64,000 bases of DNA, from assembly GCA_900299005.1 (NCBI GenBank), contig OMID01000112.1:1-64000 (forward strand), given 5' to 3'. The notes beneath the pieces are model-generated. The model worked only from the letters and a program-made list of their open reading frames with translations, had not been told where the DNA came from and did no database searches. This DNA is from Oxalobacteraceae bacterium. GTDB lineage: Bacteria; Pseudomonadota; Gammaproteobacteria; Burkholderiales; Burkholderiaceae_D. Positions within the stretch are counted from its first letter, which is position 1. The number at the start of each line of letters is the position of its first letter. Positions 53,749 through 63,119 of this stretch are shown here, piece after piece. The position numbers were made by a program, and so were the translations under genes.

Positions 53749-54324
53749 TCAGGCAGCCAGCAAGCTTAGCATCAGCATGGCACCCTCCGATGGAGTTTGC
53801 TGAAATCCGCTCTTGGCAAAACGGTGCCAGCGACCCAAGACAAAAGCCATCATCATCGCGGCGCGCGCGGTGCTCTGCGAGTCCGGTATCTCACCCTGTG
53901 TCGCGGCCAGCTTCCAGGCTTGTCTAAGCGCCAGCTCCACGCGCTCAACGAACTGATTCATTCTCACCTGCAACCGCTCGTCTTCATTGACCAGCGCATC
54001 GCCGATCAATACCTTGGTCATACCGGCATTTTGCTCAGCAAAGTCCAGCAACATGCCCGCCATATTGAGTGCTTGGGCACGCCCATTTTCTTCTTTGCTG
54101 GTGATCTGATTGATCAGCGTGAAGATCGTCGTCTCGATGAACTCAATCAGACCTTCGTACATCTGCGCCTTGCTGGCAAAATGGCGGTAGAGCGCTGCTT
54201 CGGACACATCAAGCCGGGCTGCCAGCGCTGCCGTGGTGATCTTCTCACCCTTCGGGCTTTCCAGCATCTGCGCGAGTGCCTGCAGTATCTGCAGCTTGCG
54301 TTCACCCGGTTTCATGTTGGCCAT
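53749..54324 (-). CDS. slmA: Nucleoid occlusion factor SlmA (TetR family)
   Basis: DNA-binding protein that blocks FtsZ ring formation over the nucleoid. The 191 residues have a TetR helix-turn-helix at about 30-55 (TTAALAARLDVSEAALYRHF), followed by FASKAQMYEGLIEFIE, diagnostic for SlmA, and QNAGMTKVLIGDALVNEDERLQ. It lies in the usual slmA-HAD-argB order, with a 119 bp gap to the HAD gene. Confidence 0.9.
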   Translation of the reverse strand: MANMKPGERKLQILQALAQMLESPKGEKITTAALAARLDVSEAALYRHFASKAQMYEGLIEFIETTIFTLINQITSKEENGRAQALNMAGMLLDFAEQNAGMTKVLIGDALVNEDERLQVRMNQFVERVELALRQAWKLAATQGEIPDSQSTARAAMMMAFVLGRWHRFAKSGFQQTPSEGAMLMLSLLAA

Positions 54325-54443
54325 GGTTGTTCTCGGTCGAGCAATCGGTTCGGCGGCCCGACCCTATGCCGGGCCGGGAAACGTAGGAGGCTTGAAGTAA
54401 TGTAACCCAGACTGAGGCGGCGTTGGTAGTGGAGCTTTGGGCC

Positions 54444-55139
54444 TCAGCAAGCCCCAAGGCGGGACAAGCGCCGGGGCAGCTGGCTCAGGGAGGTGACCTT
54501 GATATCAGCAAAGGCCGGACGCCCTTTGCTCACCGGAAGGAAGCCGGCAAACCAGACCGTGCGCACACCCAAAGCGCGCGCGGATTTCAGGTTCTCCAGC
54601 GTGTCTTCAACCAGCACGCAGCGCCGTGCACGGAGGCCTTCGCGTGCGAGCAGCTTGCGCAGCAGCAGTCGCGAAGGTTTGGGCCGCAGTTGACGGTGCA
54701 CGACCATCGATTCGATGGACAAGTGATCGGCAAAATGCCGGTGCAGCCCGAGGTGACGAAGCACATGATGCGCATAGCTGGCCGGCGCATTCGTGAGCAG
54801 GATCTTGCGCCCCGGTAGCCGTTTAAGCACACGCGCCACACCACGCTCGGCACGGATCATGGACGAGAGGTTCTCGAACTGATGCGCATCGCGCAAAAAA
54901 TCCTCGGAACGCACCGCATGATGCCGCATCATGCCCAGCAGCGTCGCGCCATAGCGCTGCCAGTACGCGATGCGCACCGCATTGACTGCATCGGGATGAG
55001 AGGGCCTTGCCTCGAATTCAAGCACCCGCGCAATCAGCGCATTCATGTTGCGGTTAATCGCCGGGAAGATCGCGTGCGACGCATCATGCAGCGTGTTGTC
55101 GAGATCAAACAGCCAGACGAGATTCTTCGATGCTGCCAT
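54444..55139 (-). CDS. HAD-superfamily pyrimidine 5'-nucleotidase-like protein
   Basis: A HAD phosphatase probably acting on pyrimidine nucleotides (SDT1/YjjG-like group). I choose ATG 55139 behind AGGAAG, giving 231 residues. Motif I is FDLDNTLHDA (D12, D14), motif II is LLTNAPASY, and motif III/IV is around KPSRLLLRKLL and LVEDTLENLKSA. The cap is the small helical type. It is encoded between slmA and argB, a conserved Burkholderiales order. Substrate is inferred from family resemblance only. Confidence 0.85.
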   Translation of the reverse strand: MAASKNLVWLFDLDNTLHDASHAIFPAINRNMNALIARVLEFEARPSHPDAVNAVRIAYWQRYGATLLGMMRHHAVRSEDFLRDAHQFENLSSMIRAERGVARVLKRLPGRKILLTNAPASYAHHVLRHLGLHRHFADHLSIESMVVHRQLRPKPSRLLLRKLLAREGLRARRCVLVEDTLENLKSARALGVRTVWFAGFLPVSKGRPAFADIKVTSLSQLPRRLSRLGAC

Positions 55140-55205
55140 AGCCCCACTTCCTGTTTCAGCGTCGCCCGGCAAGCGCAAAACACGCATTCGCTGTCAGGGC
55201 GAAAC

Positions 55206-56093
55206 TCAGTGAGAGCGGATCATTGTGCCAAAGGCCTGCTCGGTCAGCACTTCCAGCAGCAGCGAATGCTCAATGCGGCCATCGATGATGTGTACGGTAT
55301 TGACCCCCGATTTGGCCGCATCCAAGGCCGAGGAAATCTTGGGCAGCATGCCACCGGAGATCGTGCCATCTTCAAACATTTCGTCGATTTCGCGCGCCGA
55401 CAGGTTGGTCAGCAGCTTGCCGTTCTTGTCCATTACGCCGGGGATATTGGTCATCATGATCAGCTTTTCGGCACGCAGTATCTCGGCAATTTTGCCGGCT
55501 ACCAGATCAGCATTGATGTTGTAGGCCTGACCATCCTCACCAAAACCGATCGGTGAGATGATGGGAATAAAGGCATCATCCTGCAAGGCCTTCACCACGG
55601 CGGGATTGATCGCCTCGATCTCGCCCACATAACCGATGTCGAGGAATTCGCCCGGATGTTCCTTGTCGGGCATCTGCATCTTGCGCGAGCGGATCAGCCC
55701 ACCGTCCTTGCCGGTCAGGCCCCCCGCCTGCCCGCCATAGTGATTGATCAGCATGACGATATCCTGCTGCACTTCACCGCCCAGCACCCATTCAACGACT
55801 TCCATGGTCTCTTCGTCGGTGATGCGCATGCCCTGCACGAAGCTGCCCTGCTTGCCAATTTTTTTCAGTGCATTATCGATCTGCGGTCCGCCGCCGTGCA
55901 CCACCACGGGGTTCATGCCGACCAGCTTGAGCAGAATCACGTCGCGCGCGAAACCATGCTTGAGACGCTCCTCTGTCATTGCATTGCCGCCATACTTGAC
56001 GACAATGGTCTTGCCATGAAACTTGCGGATATAGGGCAGGGCTTCGGCCAGAATTTCGGCCTTGATCTCGGGAGCGATGGAGGTAATGGACAT
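55206..56093 (-). CDS. argB: Acetylglutamate kinase
   Basis: Second step of arginine synthesis: phosphorylates N-acetylglutamate. I choose ATG 56093 ([15 protein letters not shown]), giving 295 residues. KYGGNAM gives the phosphate-binding Lys, VVHGGGPQI is the substrate loop, and [15 protein letters not shown] and the C-terminal [18 protein letters not shown] are conserved. The frame opens to 56234, but the upstream part lacks family similarity. Confidence 0.96.
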   Translation of the reverse strand: MSITSIAPEIKAEILAEALPYIRKFHGKTIVVKYGGNAMTEERLKHGFARDVILLKLVGMNPVVVHGGGPQIDNALKKIGKQGSFVQGMRITDEETMEVVEWVLGGEVQQDIVMLINHYGGQAGGLTGKDGGLIRSRKMQMPDKEHPGEFLDIGYVGEIEAINPAVVKALQDDAFIPIISPIGFGEDGQAYNINADLVAGKIAEILRAEKLIMMTNIPGVMDKNGKLLTNLSAREIDEMFEDGTISGGMLPKISSALDAAKSGVNTVHIIDGRIEHSLLLEVLTEQAFGTMIRSH

Positions 56094-56254
56094 TACAATG
56101 GGGTGAAAAGAGCGGCGAGACAGAAGGTTTGAAGAAGCTTCGAGTCGAATTTTACCGCCAAATCCCGCCTGACCGACCCTCGGTGCGTGAGCGGTGGATT
56201 TGATTTTTAGGCATGCGGCATTCGCCTTGCGCAATCGTCTGTGGAGGTGAGCTC

Positions 56255-56452
56255 ATGAGCAACTGCGTGAAATGCGGGATGACATTCCATTGCGTGATGG
56301 CAGACGGCGATAATGGCCAAGCCTGCTGGTGCACCACCCTGCCCGTGATTCCGGCGGACGCACTTGCGAGGGCCGGTGGTGATGGCAGCGCTTGTTTTTG
56401 TCCCACTTGCCTTGAGGCGATCGCTCGCGAGGCCGGGCTGCGGCAAACTTAG
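56255..56452 (+). CDS. Cysteine-rich CWC family protein
   Basis: A 65-residue protein starting at ATG 56255 with a strong GGAGG ribosome-binding site 7 bp upstream. Cysteines at 4, 7, 13, 24 and 26, including the CWC triplet at 24-26, then C47, C49 and C52, match the CWC family, likely a zinc- or other metal-binding fold. Function unknown. It stands alone between divergent argB and the convergent SPOR gene. Confidence 0.82.
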   Translation: MSNCVKCGMTFHCVMADGDNGQACWCTTLPVIPADALARAGGDGSACFCPTCLEAIAREAGLRQT

Positions 56453-56463
56453 GGTTCAGAGAG

Positions 56464-57117
56464 TCAAGGCGTCGTGCAGGCGCGTATCTCGGCCCCGGGG
56501 AAATCGGGCAGCATCGCCTTGAGCTCTGGCTTGTCATCGGCCACCAGACCCTGCAAACGGTACGCATAACGGGCCGAATTGAGCGGATGCTCTTCGATAC
56601 GCGCGTCGGTAATCCCGGCTTTCTTGAGGCTGTCGAGCTGGGCCAGCGCCAGCTCGCCACTACTGAACAATCCCACCGAAATGCCCCAGCGCCGGGACAG
56701 GGGCTCTTTCACAACCGAGACATCATGGAAACCCTGCGAGCGCAATTGTGCCAGGCGGCGATTGGCACTGGCTTCGTCCGGCTGCGGCGGAATAAAAACC
56801 AGACTGGACGTGGGTGGCTGGACCATCTGTTTGGCTGGCAGCGCCGGCAATTTCAATCGCGCCAGCCGTGCCTCGAATTTGGCCGCCATCGTGCTGTTGA
56901 AATTGCCGATTTCAGTACACGGCGGAGCCGACGGCGCACTGGGCGCGGCGTTCGCGGTGAGGGGATTTGAGAGCAAGCGCAGGCCTTCTGGCTTGATTTG
57001 CTGCGCTAAGCGCTCGGGCTCCAGTGACGAAAAGCCGGGCAGCGGTCCCGGCATGAGGACCAGTAGCACCAAATTGGATAGCAACAGCACCCAGAAAAAA
57101 AACCGGAAGATCGCCAT
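56464..57117 (-). CDS. SPOR-domain membrane protein
   Basis: A 217-residue protein with one N-terminal helix (about 4-23), a periplasmic linker containing APSAPSAPP, and a C-terminal SPOR-type domain (about 105-190) with SLVFIPPQPDEASANRRLAQL and WGISVGLFSSGELALAQL. SPOR domains bind denuded septal glycan. It starts at the coaX stop with a 1 bp overlap, so it is cotranscribed with birA and coaX, a common Burkholderiales arrangement. Confidence 0.82.
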   Translation of the reverse strand: MAIFRFFFWVLLLSNLVLLVLMPGPLPGFSSLEPERLAQQIKPEGLRLLSNPLTANAAPSAPSAPPCTEIGNFNSTMAAKFEARLARLKLPALPAKQMVQPPTSSLVFIPPQPDEASANRRLAQLRSQGFHDVSVVKEPLSRRWGISVGLFSSGELALAQLDSLKKAGITDARIEEHPLNSARYAYRLQGLVADDKPELKAMLPDFPGAEIRACTTP

Positions 57118-57863
57118 CAGGAAGCTCCCACAACAGAGGCATGCAAGCCCAGCAGCACAAGATTATCCACCGCCGCACAGGGGAAGGGCAAATGTGCAAC
57201 GATGTAGCTCGCCGCACCCCCCGAGATGACGCAGCGGGCCGCCGGGTCACGCCGCTGTGCCATGGCCTGCACGATGGCACCCACTTGCGCTGACAGGCAT
57301 CCGCTGATGATGGCGTCGTTCGTATTATCTGCAAACACCCGATCGCGCTTCGCTGCCTCCACCGCTGGCAGCAAGGCCGTGCTGACTGCCAGTGAATTGG
57401 CCATGGTGCCCAGTCCCGGCAGGATCATGCCGCCGATAAAACGACCATCGGCCTCCAGCGCATCAATGGTCGTGGCCGTGCCACAGGTGACGATCAAGAG
57501 TCGTTCGCCAGGAAAGCGATACCGCGCGCCGATTAACGATGCGAAACGATCACTGCCCAGTTGCTCGGGTTGCGCATACCCGTTTTTCACGCCCGCGCAG
57601 TGCGACAGCGCGCGAAACCAGCGCACCGCGTCGCCCCGCACGCCGAGTGGCTCAAGTGCCCCAAGGATACGTTCGCGCAACGCATCGCCAGCCACATTGG
57701 AGGCCAGCACGTCGGTGATGGACAATGCCGCCCACGCCGCTTCGAGCTGACCGTGATCCGCAGTGGAGACACTGCCGAACGATGCCCAAGTGCCGGGGGG
57801 ATCAGCGGCAGCTACAAGCGCCCATTTGATGCGCGTATTGCCGGCGTCAATCAACAGCCGCAT
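57117..57863 (-). CDS. coaX: Type III pantothenate kinase
   Basis: First step of coenzyme A synthesis. The protein has 248 residues from ATG 57863, which overlaps the birA end by 17 bp; the longer open frame starts inside birA. DAGNTRIKW at 6-14 is the phosphate-binding motif, GSDRFASLIGARY and ATTIDALEADGRFIGGMILPG are diagnostic for the type III kinase. Confidence 0.95.
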   Translation of the reverse strand: MRLLIDAGNTRIKWALVAAADPPGTWASFGSVSTADHGQLEAAWAALSITDVLASNVAGDALRERILGALEPLGVRGDAVRWFRALSHCAGVKNGYAQPEQLGSDRFASLIGARYRFPGERLLIVTCGTATTIDALEADGRFIGGMILPGLGTMANSLAVSTALLPAVEAAKRDRVFADNTNDAIISGCLSAQVGAIVQAMAQRRDPAARCVISGGAASYIVAHLPFPCAAVDNLVLLGLHASVVGAS

Positions 57864-58692
57864 GCGCGTCTCCCTTGGGCAGCGCCCGACCCACGGGTCG
57901 AAGCGATACATCGCCTGCCGTTATCGCGATGCGACCTGCGCGGATGTCGAGCAGCAAACGACCACTGTCATCTATGCCCCGCGCAAGGCCTTCATGCAGC
58001 ACGGCGTCCTCCTCGAGAATGCAAACCGGCTGGTCCTGATAGGCGTGCAAGGCCTGCCAACGTCCGACAAACGGGGACAGTCCCTCACTATCAAACAGGG
58101 TCAGCGTCGCGCTCAATGCATCCGCCAGACGAGCCAGCAAATAATTGCGGTCGATCACCCGCTGGTGATCCGGCGCTGACTGCGGGTGAAGTACGGCGAT
58201 GGAATTCGCCAGTGCGAAATCGCGCTCGCGATTGGGGTGCACATTTATGCCGATACCAATGAGCGCCCAAAGCGCAGGTGATGCGTGCCGATGCGCTGTC
58301 TCGATCAGAATACCGCCGAGCTTTGCACCCTCGAGCAGTAGATCATTCGGCCACTTCAGTTGCACCGGCCAGCCCTGGGAGCGCAGCGTTTCAGCGACCA
58401 CCACCCCCACCATCAGCGACAAGCCTGACAGGCGGGCCATGGACAACTGACATGGCCACGCCAGCGAGAAACACAGGCTATCCCCCGGTGCGGACTGCCA
58501 GCTGCGTCCCGCGCGTCCACGGCCGGCAGTCTGTTGCTCTGCAGCCAGCAGCATGGGGCCTGACAAATGCGCGATCTGCAAGCGTAGTGCCGTGTTGGTC
58601 GATGGTGTCGAACTCGTCACCTCAATCGCCATGACCTGCCTGGCGGCGAGCGATTGTTCAGCGATCAGTTCGGCATTCAGAGGCAGCATCAT
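57847..58692 (-). CDS. birA: Biotin--[acetyl-CoA-carboxylase] ligase, no DNA-binding domain
   Basis: Attaches biotin to the carboxylase carrier protein. The 281 residues lack the N-terminal helix-turn-helix of E. coli BirA, so it should be a ligase only. STNTAL, the biotin-AMP loop GRGRAG at 58-63, KWPNDLLL at 113-120 with the key Lys, and KLGGILIE are present. Two ATG codons stand together at the start (58692 and 58689). It is first in birA-coaX-SPOR and diverges from the VanZ-like gene. Confidence 0.94.
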   Translation of the reverse strand: MMLPLNAELIAEQSLAARQVMAIEVTSSTPSTNTALRLQIAHLSGPMLLAAEQQTAGRGRAGRSWQSAPGDSLCFSLAWPCQLSMARLSGLSLMVGVVVAETLRSQGWPVQLKWPNDLLLEGAKLGGILIETAHRHASPALWALIGIGINVHPNRERDFALANSIAVLHPQSAPDHQRVIDRNYLLARLADALSATLTLFDSEGLSPFVGRWQALHAYQDQPVCILEEDAVLHEGLARGIDDSGRLLLDIRAGRIAITAGDVSLRPVGRALPKGDAHAAVD

Positions 58693-58752
58693 GCGCGCAT
58701 TGTATCGGCAGCGCGGGTGACGCTACCAAGAAACTCACCTACACTTGCCGCT

Positions 58753-59940
58753 ATGTCCACGCCTCTTGTGCCTCCCGCTGACGAGTCCACGGCAAGTCCG
58801 TCCACAGACCGCAAGGCATCCGCTTCGATACGTGTGGCGCTGGCGTTCTACGCCATGCTCGTCATCTATGCCAGCTGCTTTCCGTTTTCTGGTTGGCATG
58901 ACAATGGTCTTCTGCCATGGACCTATTTGGGTGAGCGATTGCCGCACTACTGGACAGGTTTCGATCTCGCGGCCAACGTGATCGGCTATGTTCCTTTGGG
59001 CGCACTGGCCGTGCTGGCGATGTACCCGCACGCCCGCGGCGCGCTTGCAATTGGCGTGGCGAGCATCGCGGGAATACTGCTGGCCATGTTGCTCGAGTCT
59101 GTGCAAAGCTACCTCCCGTCGCGCGTCCCCAGCAATCTTGATTTGATGACGAACGCGGCCGGCATGTTCATCGGCGCCCTGGTGGGTGAGGCAATGCGCT
59201 CGCCCGTGCTGGAGCAAAGCCGGTTACGTCAGCTACGCCGCGCCTGGTTCTCCGAGCAGGCAAGTCGCGGACTGATCGTGATATCGCTGTGGCCGCTGGC
59301 GCAGATTTTCCCGCAACCCTATCTGTTCAGTCACGGCCAACTGCTGGGCACCCTCTCGCGGTGGCTATCGGAGTGGCTGGAGACGCCGGTAGACCTGAGC
59401 CAATGGCTCTGGAGCGGGCTAGGCTCGGGCATGGAGCATTACTTCCCGGCGGAAGTCATCGTCACCGCCTGCGGCATGACCGGTGCGGTACTCACCCTGT
59501 TGTGCCAGACACGTCGTCAAGCGCCCAAAGCCATGCTGGCGATCTTGCTGCTGATGGCGTCACTGGGGGTGAAAACGCTGGCGCATGCGATCCTTTTCGA
59601 CCCCGACGATGCACTCAGCTGGCTCACGCCCAGCGCCACCAGCGGACTGCTGATCGGCATCGTGATGCTGGCGGGACTCTCCTTCGCACCCGCAGTTGCC
59701 CAACGACGCGCGGCCATTTTTACCTTGGCGATAGAGCTGCTGGTGATGAACATCATGCCGGCCAACCCCTACTTCATGTCGACCCTGCAGGAATGGGTGC
59801 AGGGCCGGTTTCTGAACTTTAACGGAGCGGCACATTTCCTCTCACTGACCTGGCCATTGTTTGCGCTCTGGTTCTTAACGCACAGCAGTCACCAAGCCCC
59901 GCATCACACGGCCCGTCATCCTGCACATCACGAGCCCTAG
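58753..59940 (+). CDS. VanZ-family membrane protein
   Basis: A 395-residue membrane protein from ATG 58753. The N-terminal third carries the VanZ-like motif: YASCFPFSGW, then NVIGYVPLGALAVL, LLESVQSYLPSRVPSNLDLMTNAAG, typical of the family. Several more helices follow, about ten in all. VanZ proteins alter teicoplanin sensitivity in Gram-positives; in proteobacteria the function is unknown. The His-rich end (HSSHQAPHHTARHPAHHEP) is unusual. Confidence 0.85.
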   Translation: MSTPLVPPADESTASPSTDRKASASIRVALAFYAMLVIYASCFPFSGWHDNGLLPWTYLGERLPHYWTGFDLAANVIGYVPLGALAVLAMYPHARGALAIGVASIAGILLAMLLESVQSYLPSRVPSNLDLMTNAAGMFIGALVGEAMRSPVLEQSRLRQLRRAWFSEQASRGLIVISLWPLAQIFPQPYLFSHGQLLGTLSRWLSEWLETPVDLSQWLWSGLGSGMEHYFPAEVIVTACGMTGAVLTLLCQTRRQAPKAMLAILLLMASLGVKTLAHAILFDPDDALSWLTPSATSGLLIGIVMLAGLSFAPAVAQRRAAIFTLAIELLVMNIMPANPYFMSTLQEWVQGRFLNFNGAAHFLSLTWPLFALWFLTHSSHQAPHHTARHPAHHEP

Positions 59941-59999
59941 TGTGCAGAGCGGCAGTGTATGATGCCAGCCTTCGGCAAACCACCCACCGACGTGGAATC

Positions 60000-60317
60000 A
60001 TGACTGAGAAACCGTACTACCAATCTCATGTATTCGTCTGCATCAATCAGCGCGACGATGGGCGGGCGTGTTGCCACGATCGCGGTGCTGCCGGCATTCA
60101 GGAATACGCAAAAAAACGGCTGAAGGCCCTCGATCTGAACGGCCACGGAAAAATCCGTATCAACAAGGCAGGCTGTCTGGATCGTTGCGAGGAAGGGCCC
60201 GTGCTGGTGGTCTATCCAGAAGGTGTCTGGTACACCTATGTTGATGAGCAGGACATCGACGAAATCATCGATAGCCATCTGATCGGAGGCCGTGTCGTCG
60301 AGCGACTGAAGATCTGA
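60000..60317 (+). CDS. 2Fe-2S ferredoxin-like protein
   Basis: A 105-residue thioredoxin-fold ferredoxin from ATG 60000. The cysteines C14, C24, C25, C59 and C63 and the block NKAGCLDRCEEGPVLVVYPEGVWY match the family of stand-alone (2Fe-2S) proteins seen in Burkholderiales. Partner unknown. It lies 2 bp before the alpha/beta hydrolase gene, with which it is probably cotranscribed. Confidence 0.87.
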   Translation: MTEKPYYQSHVFVCINQRDDGRACCHDRGAAGIQEYAKKRLKALDLNGHGKIRINKAGCLDRCEEGPVLVVYPEGVWYTYVDEQDIDEIIDSHLIGGRVVERLKI

Positions 60318-60319
60318 TC

Positions 60320-60946
60320 ATGAACGCACAGACTCAGTCATTCATGCTGCAAGGCAGCGCCGGCACACTGGAGTGCAAACTCGATCTACCCCCTGTAACC
60401 GCGCCACGCGGGATCGCCCTGATCGCACACCCTCATCCCCTCTACGGCGGCACGATGGACAACAAGGTTGTGCAGACATTGGCGCGAGCTTTCATTACCC
60501 TCGGCTACGCCAGCGCCCGCATGAATTTTCGCGGCGTAGGCGAGTCCGGCGGAATGCACGATGAGGGGCGAGGAGAAACGGATGACATGGCGCAACTGCA
60601 TGAGCACATGAGCGCGCAATATCCAGGCTTGCCCGTGGCCTTGTCAGGATTTTCATTCGGCACGTTTGTGCAAGCACAACTGCAAAAACGACTGGAACAC
60701 CAGGGGCGGCCAGCCGAGCGGTTGGTACTGGTTGGCTGCGCGGCCGGCAAATGGGCACTGCCAGAGGTTCCGGCCAACACCGTGCTGATTCATGGCGAAC
60801 AGGATGACACCATACCGCTGGCCGATGTGCTCGACTGGGCAAGGCCACAAGATCTGCCGGTCGTGGTGGTTCCGGGTGCCGATCATTTCTTCCACCGAAA
60901 GCTTCATCACATCAAGCAATGGGTGATTGATCTCTGGTCACACTAA
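60320..60946 (+). CDS. Alpha/beta hydrolase
   Basis: A 208-residue cytoplasmic hydrolase. IAHPHPLYGGTMDNKVV is the hallmark of the YpfH/COG2945-like group, with RGVGESGG in the oxyanion region, the nucleophile elbow GFSFG at 110-114 (Ser112), a probable acid in HGEQDDTIPL, and the catalytic His in GADHFFHRKL. Substrate unknown. The gene order 2Fe-2S protein-hydrolase-dacC is common in this order of bacteria. Confidence 0.9.
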   Translation: MNAQTQSFMLQGSAGTLECKLDLPPVTAPRGIALIAHPHPLYGGTMDNKVVQTLARAFITLGYASARMNFRGVGESGGMHDEGRGETDDMAQLHEHMSAQYPGLPVALSGFSFGTFVQAQLQKRLEHQGRPAERLVLVGCAAGKWALPEVPANTVLIHGEQDDTIPLADVLDWARPQDLPVVVVPGADHFFHRKLHHIKQWVIDLWSH

Positions 60947-60960
60947 CCGCCCTCTGACGA

Positions 60961-60966
60961 TATAAT
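60961..60966 (+). promoter_or_regulatory. -10 element of dacC
   Basis: A perfect TATAAT 52 bp before the dacC start. I see no good -35 at 17 bp, so the call rests on the -10 alone. Confidence 0.45.
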
Positions 60967-61018
60967 CAGGCGCACGATCAAGCGGCAACTGCCCCGACTG
61001 TTACCTCACGCTCCACGA

Positions 61019-62176
61019 ATGAAAAAGTTTTTTGCGGCATGTGCCGCCTGCCTGCTGATGGGCACAGCCGTTGCTCAATCCCTGCCTCCCCCCACCATCG
61101 CAGCGCGCTCCTGGTTGTTATTCGATGCAAGCAGCCACCAGATTCTCGCTTCTCAGGATCCCGATCAGCGCGTCGAGCCTGCGTCGCTGACCAAGATCAT
61201 GACTGCCTATCTTGCCTTCTCGGCAGTACGCGATAAAAAGCTCGATCTGAACCAGACGATCAATGTATCGGTGAATGCATGGAAGGTCGACGGCGACAGT
61301 TCAAAGATGTTCATCGAGCCCAACACGGCGGTGCGCATGAACGATCTGCTTTATGGCCTGATCGTACAATCGGGAAACGACGCGGCCATCACTCTGGCCG
61401 AAGCGGTCGCCGGCTCCGTGCCTGCATTTACAGATCTGATGAACCGCGAAGCGCAACGCATGGGACTAAAGAATACCCGCTTTGCAAATCCACATGGTCT
61501 GCCTGATCCCAACAACTACTCCACGGCACGCGACCTGTCGGTACTGGCCTCACGGCTGATCGCTGATTTCCCTGAGTTTTACAAAATTTATTCGACAAAA
61601 AGCTTTACCTACAACCGGATCACGCAACCCAATCGTAACCGTTTACTGTGGCTTGACCCAACGGTGGATGGCATGAAGACAGGGCACACGCAAGCGGCAG
61701 GCTATTGCCTGATTGCTTCAGCGCGTCGTTCCAATGGCCATCACGAACGACGCCTGATTTCAGTTGTACTTGGCACGGAATCCGACGCGGTGCGTGCGCA
61801 AGAGAGCCAGAAGCTACTGAATTGGGGTTTCATGAATTTCGAATCAATCAAGATCTACGCCAAAGGACAAGCCATCCTCACATCCTCTGTCTGGAAAGGC
61901 TCTCAGAGCGAGCTGAAACTCGGGTCTGATCATGACGTCTATGTCAGCCTGCCCCGAGGACATAGTGCCAAGCTGAAACCGGTCGTCGAACGCACTGATC
62001 CCTTGGTTGCGCCCATTCCGCAGTACAGTCGTGTGGGGACGCTGAAGATGATGGACGAGGGCAAGGTCGTCAACGAGATTCCCTTACAGGCACTGGAGCA
62101 GATCAATCAGGCGACCCTCTTTGGCAGAGCGTTCGACTCGCTGCGCCTGATGGTAATGAAAGGCTTGTCTTTCTGA
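61019..62176 (+). CDS. dacC: D-alanyl-D-alanine carboxypeptidase (low-molecular-weight PBP)
   Basis: Removes the terminal D-Ala from peptidoglycan pentapeptides in the periplasm (PBP5/6 family). The 385 residues have a signal peptide ending AVA-QS near 19, the active-site motifs SLTK (Ser56, Lys59), SGN (118-120) and KTG (220-222), a C-terminal beta-rich domain and an amphipathic C-terminal membrane anchor ending FDSLRLMVMKGLSF. The paralogue letter (A, C or D) is not certain. DUF493 follows directly. Confidence 0.93.
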   Translation: MKKFFAACAACLLMGTAVAQSLPPPTIAARSWLLFDASSHQILASQDPDQRVEPASLTKIMTAYLAFSAVRDKKLDLNQTINVSVNAWKVDGDSSKMFIEPNTAVRMNDLLYGLIVQSGNDAAITLAEAVAGSVPAFTDLMNREAQRMGLKNTRFANPHGLPDPNNYSTARDLSVLASRLIADFPEFYKIYSTKSFTYNRITQPNRNRLLWLDPTVDGMKTGHTQAAGYCLIASARRSNGHHERRLISVVLGTESDAVRAQESQKLLNWGFMNFESIKIYAKGQAILTSSVWKGSQSELKLGSDHDVYVSLPRGHSAKLKPVVERTDPLVAPIPQYSRVGTLKMMDEGKVVNEIPLQALEQINQATLFGRAFDSLRLMVMKGLSF

Positions 62177-62197
62177 TCCAACGTGGAGGATAGGGCG

Positions 62198-62473
62198 ATG
62201 ACGAATCCGAATCCCGAGAAAAGCCTGATCGAATATCCTTGCGACTTTCCAATCAAGATCATGGGTGCCATGCAAGACGGCTTTGCCGACACCATGGTGG
62301 AAGTGGTGGCGCTGCATGACCCGGATTTTCATGCCGGCAAAATGAACATGCGCCCCTCCACCAAAGGTAATTACCTGTCCCTGACGGTGACAGTGCGTGC
62401 CACCAGTCGAGAGCAGCTCGACAATCTGTATCGCGCTCTCTCATCTCACCCCATGGTCAAGGTCGTGCTGTAA
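62198..62473 (+). CDS. ybeD: DUF493 (YbeD) family protein
   Basis: A 91-residue protein with a ferredoxin-like (ACT-type) fold, proposed regulatory role in lipoate metabolism. I choose ATG 62198 with GGAGG 11 bp upstream; a GTG at 62183 is possible. [16 protein letters not shown] at the start and the C-terminal [14 protein letters not shown] are diagnostic. It sits between dacC and lipB, as in E. coli. Confidence 0.93.
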   Translation: MTNPNPEKSLIEYPCDFPIKIMGAMQDGFADTMVEVVALHDPDFHAGKMNMRPSTKGNYLSLTVTVRATSREQLDNLYRALSSHPMVKVVL

Positions 62474-62481
62474 GCTCCCGC

Positions 62482-63117
62482 ATGAGCGACATGCTGATAC
62501 GGCAGCGCGGTACCGAGGAGTACGAAATCACTTTCGCGGCCATGCGCGCGTTCACCCATGCGCGCGATGCGGATACCCCGGATGAGCTGTGGCTGGTCGA
62601 GCATCCTCCTGTATTCACGCTGGGGCTCGGCGCCGACCGTGCGCACCTGCTCGATGTCCGCCATATTCCCGTGGTGCAGACGGATCGCGGTGGGGAAGTC
62701 ACTTATCACGGGCCCGGTCAGGCCATCATGTATGTGCTGGTCAACCTGCGTCGGAAAGGGCGCGAACGCTTGCCCAAGGCGTTTGTGACGCTGATCGAGC
62801 AAGCCGTGATTGATACTCTGGGCGCGTATAATCTTGAGGGCGAACGCAAGCCTGGCGCGCCCGGCATTTATGTCGCCCATGGTGAACATCAGGGCGCGAA
62901 AATCGCAGCGCTTGGCCTGAAAATCCGTACCAATGGTTGCACCTATCACGGCGTGTCCCTGAATGTCGCGATGAATCTTGAGCCCTTTTCGTGGATCAAC
63001 CCGTGTGGCTATCCGGGGCTGGAAGCGATCGACATGAAAACCCTCGGGATTGCCCCACCCCTGCGCGACGTGCAACTCGCACTGGCAACGGAACTGCAAA
63101 AACAACTGAGCACCTGA
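62482..63117 (+). CDS. lipB: Octanoyl-[acyl-carrier-protein]:protein transferase
   Basis: Moves the octanoyl group from ACP to lipoyl domains, the first step of lipoate assembly. The 211 residues have [25 protein letters not shown], the catalytic Lys in [11 protein letters not shown] and the acyl-enzyme Cys in [12 protein letters not shown]. It starts 8 bp after ybeD and ends 2 bp before lipA. Confidence 0.96.
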   Translation: MSDMLIRQRGTEEYEITFAAMRAFTHARDADTPDELWLVEHPPVFTLGLGADRAHLLDVRHIPVVQTDRGGEVTYHGPGQAIMYVLVNLRRKGRERLPKAFVTLIEQAVIDTLGAYNLEGERKPGAPGIYVAHGEHQGAKIAALGLKIRTNGCTYHGVSLNVAMNLEPFSWINPCGYPGLEAIDMKTLGIAPPLRDVQLALATELQKQLST

Positions 63118-63119
63118 CC

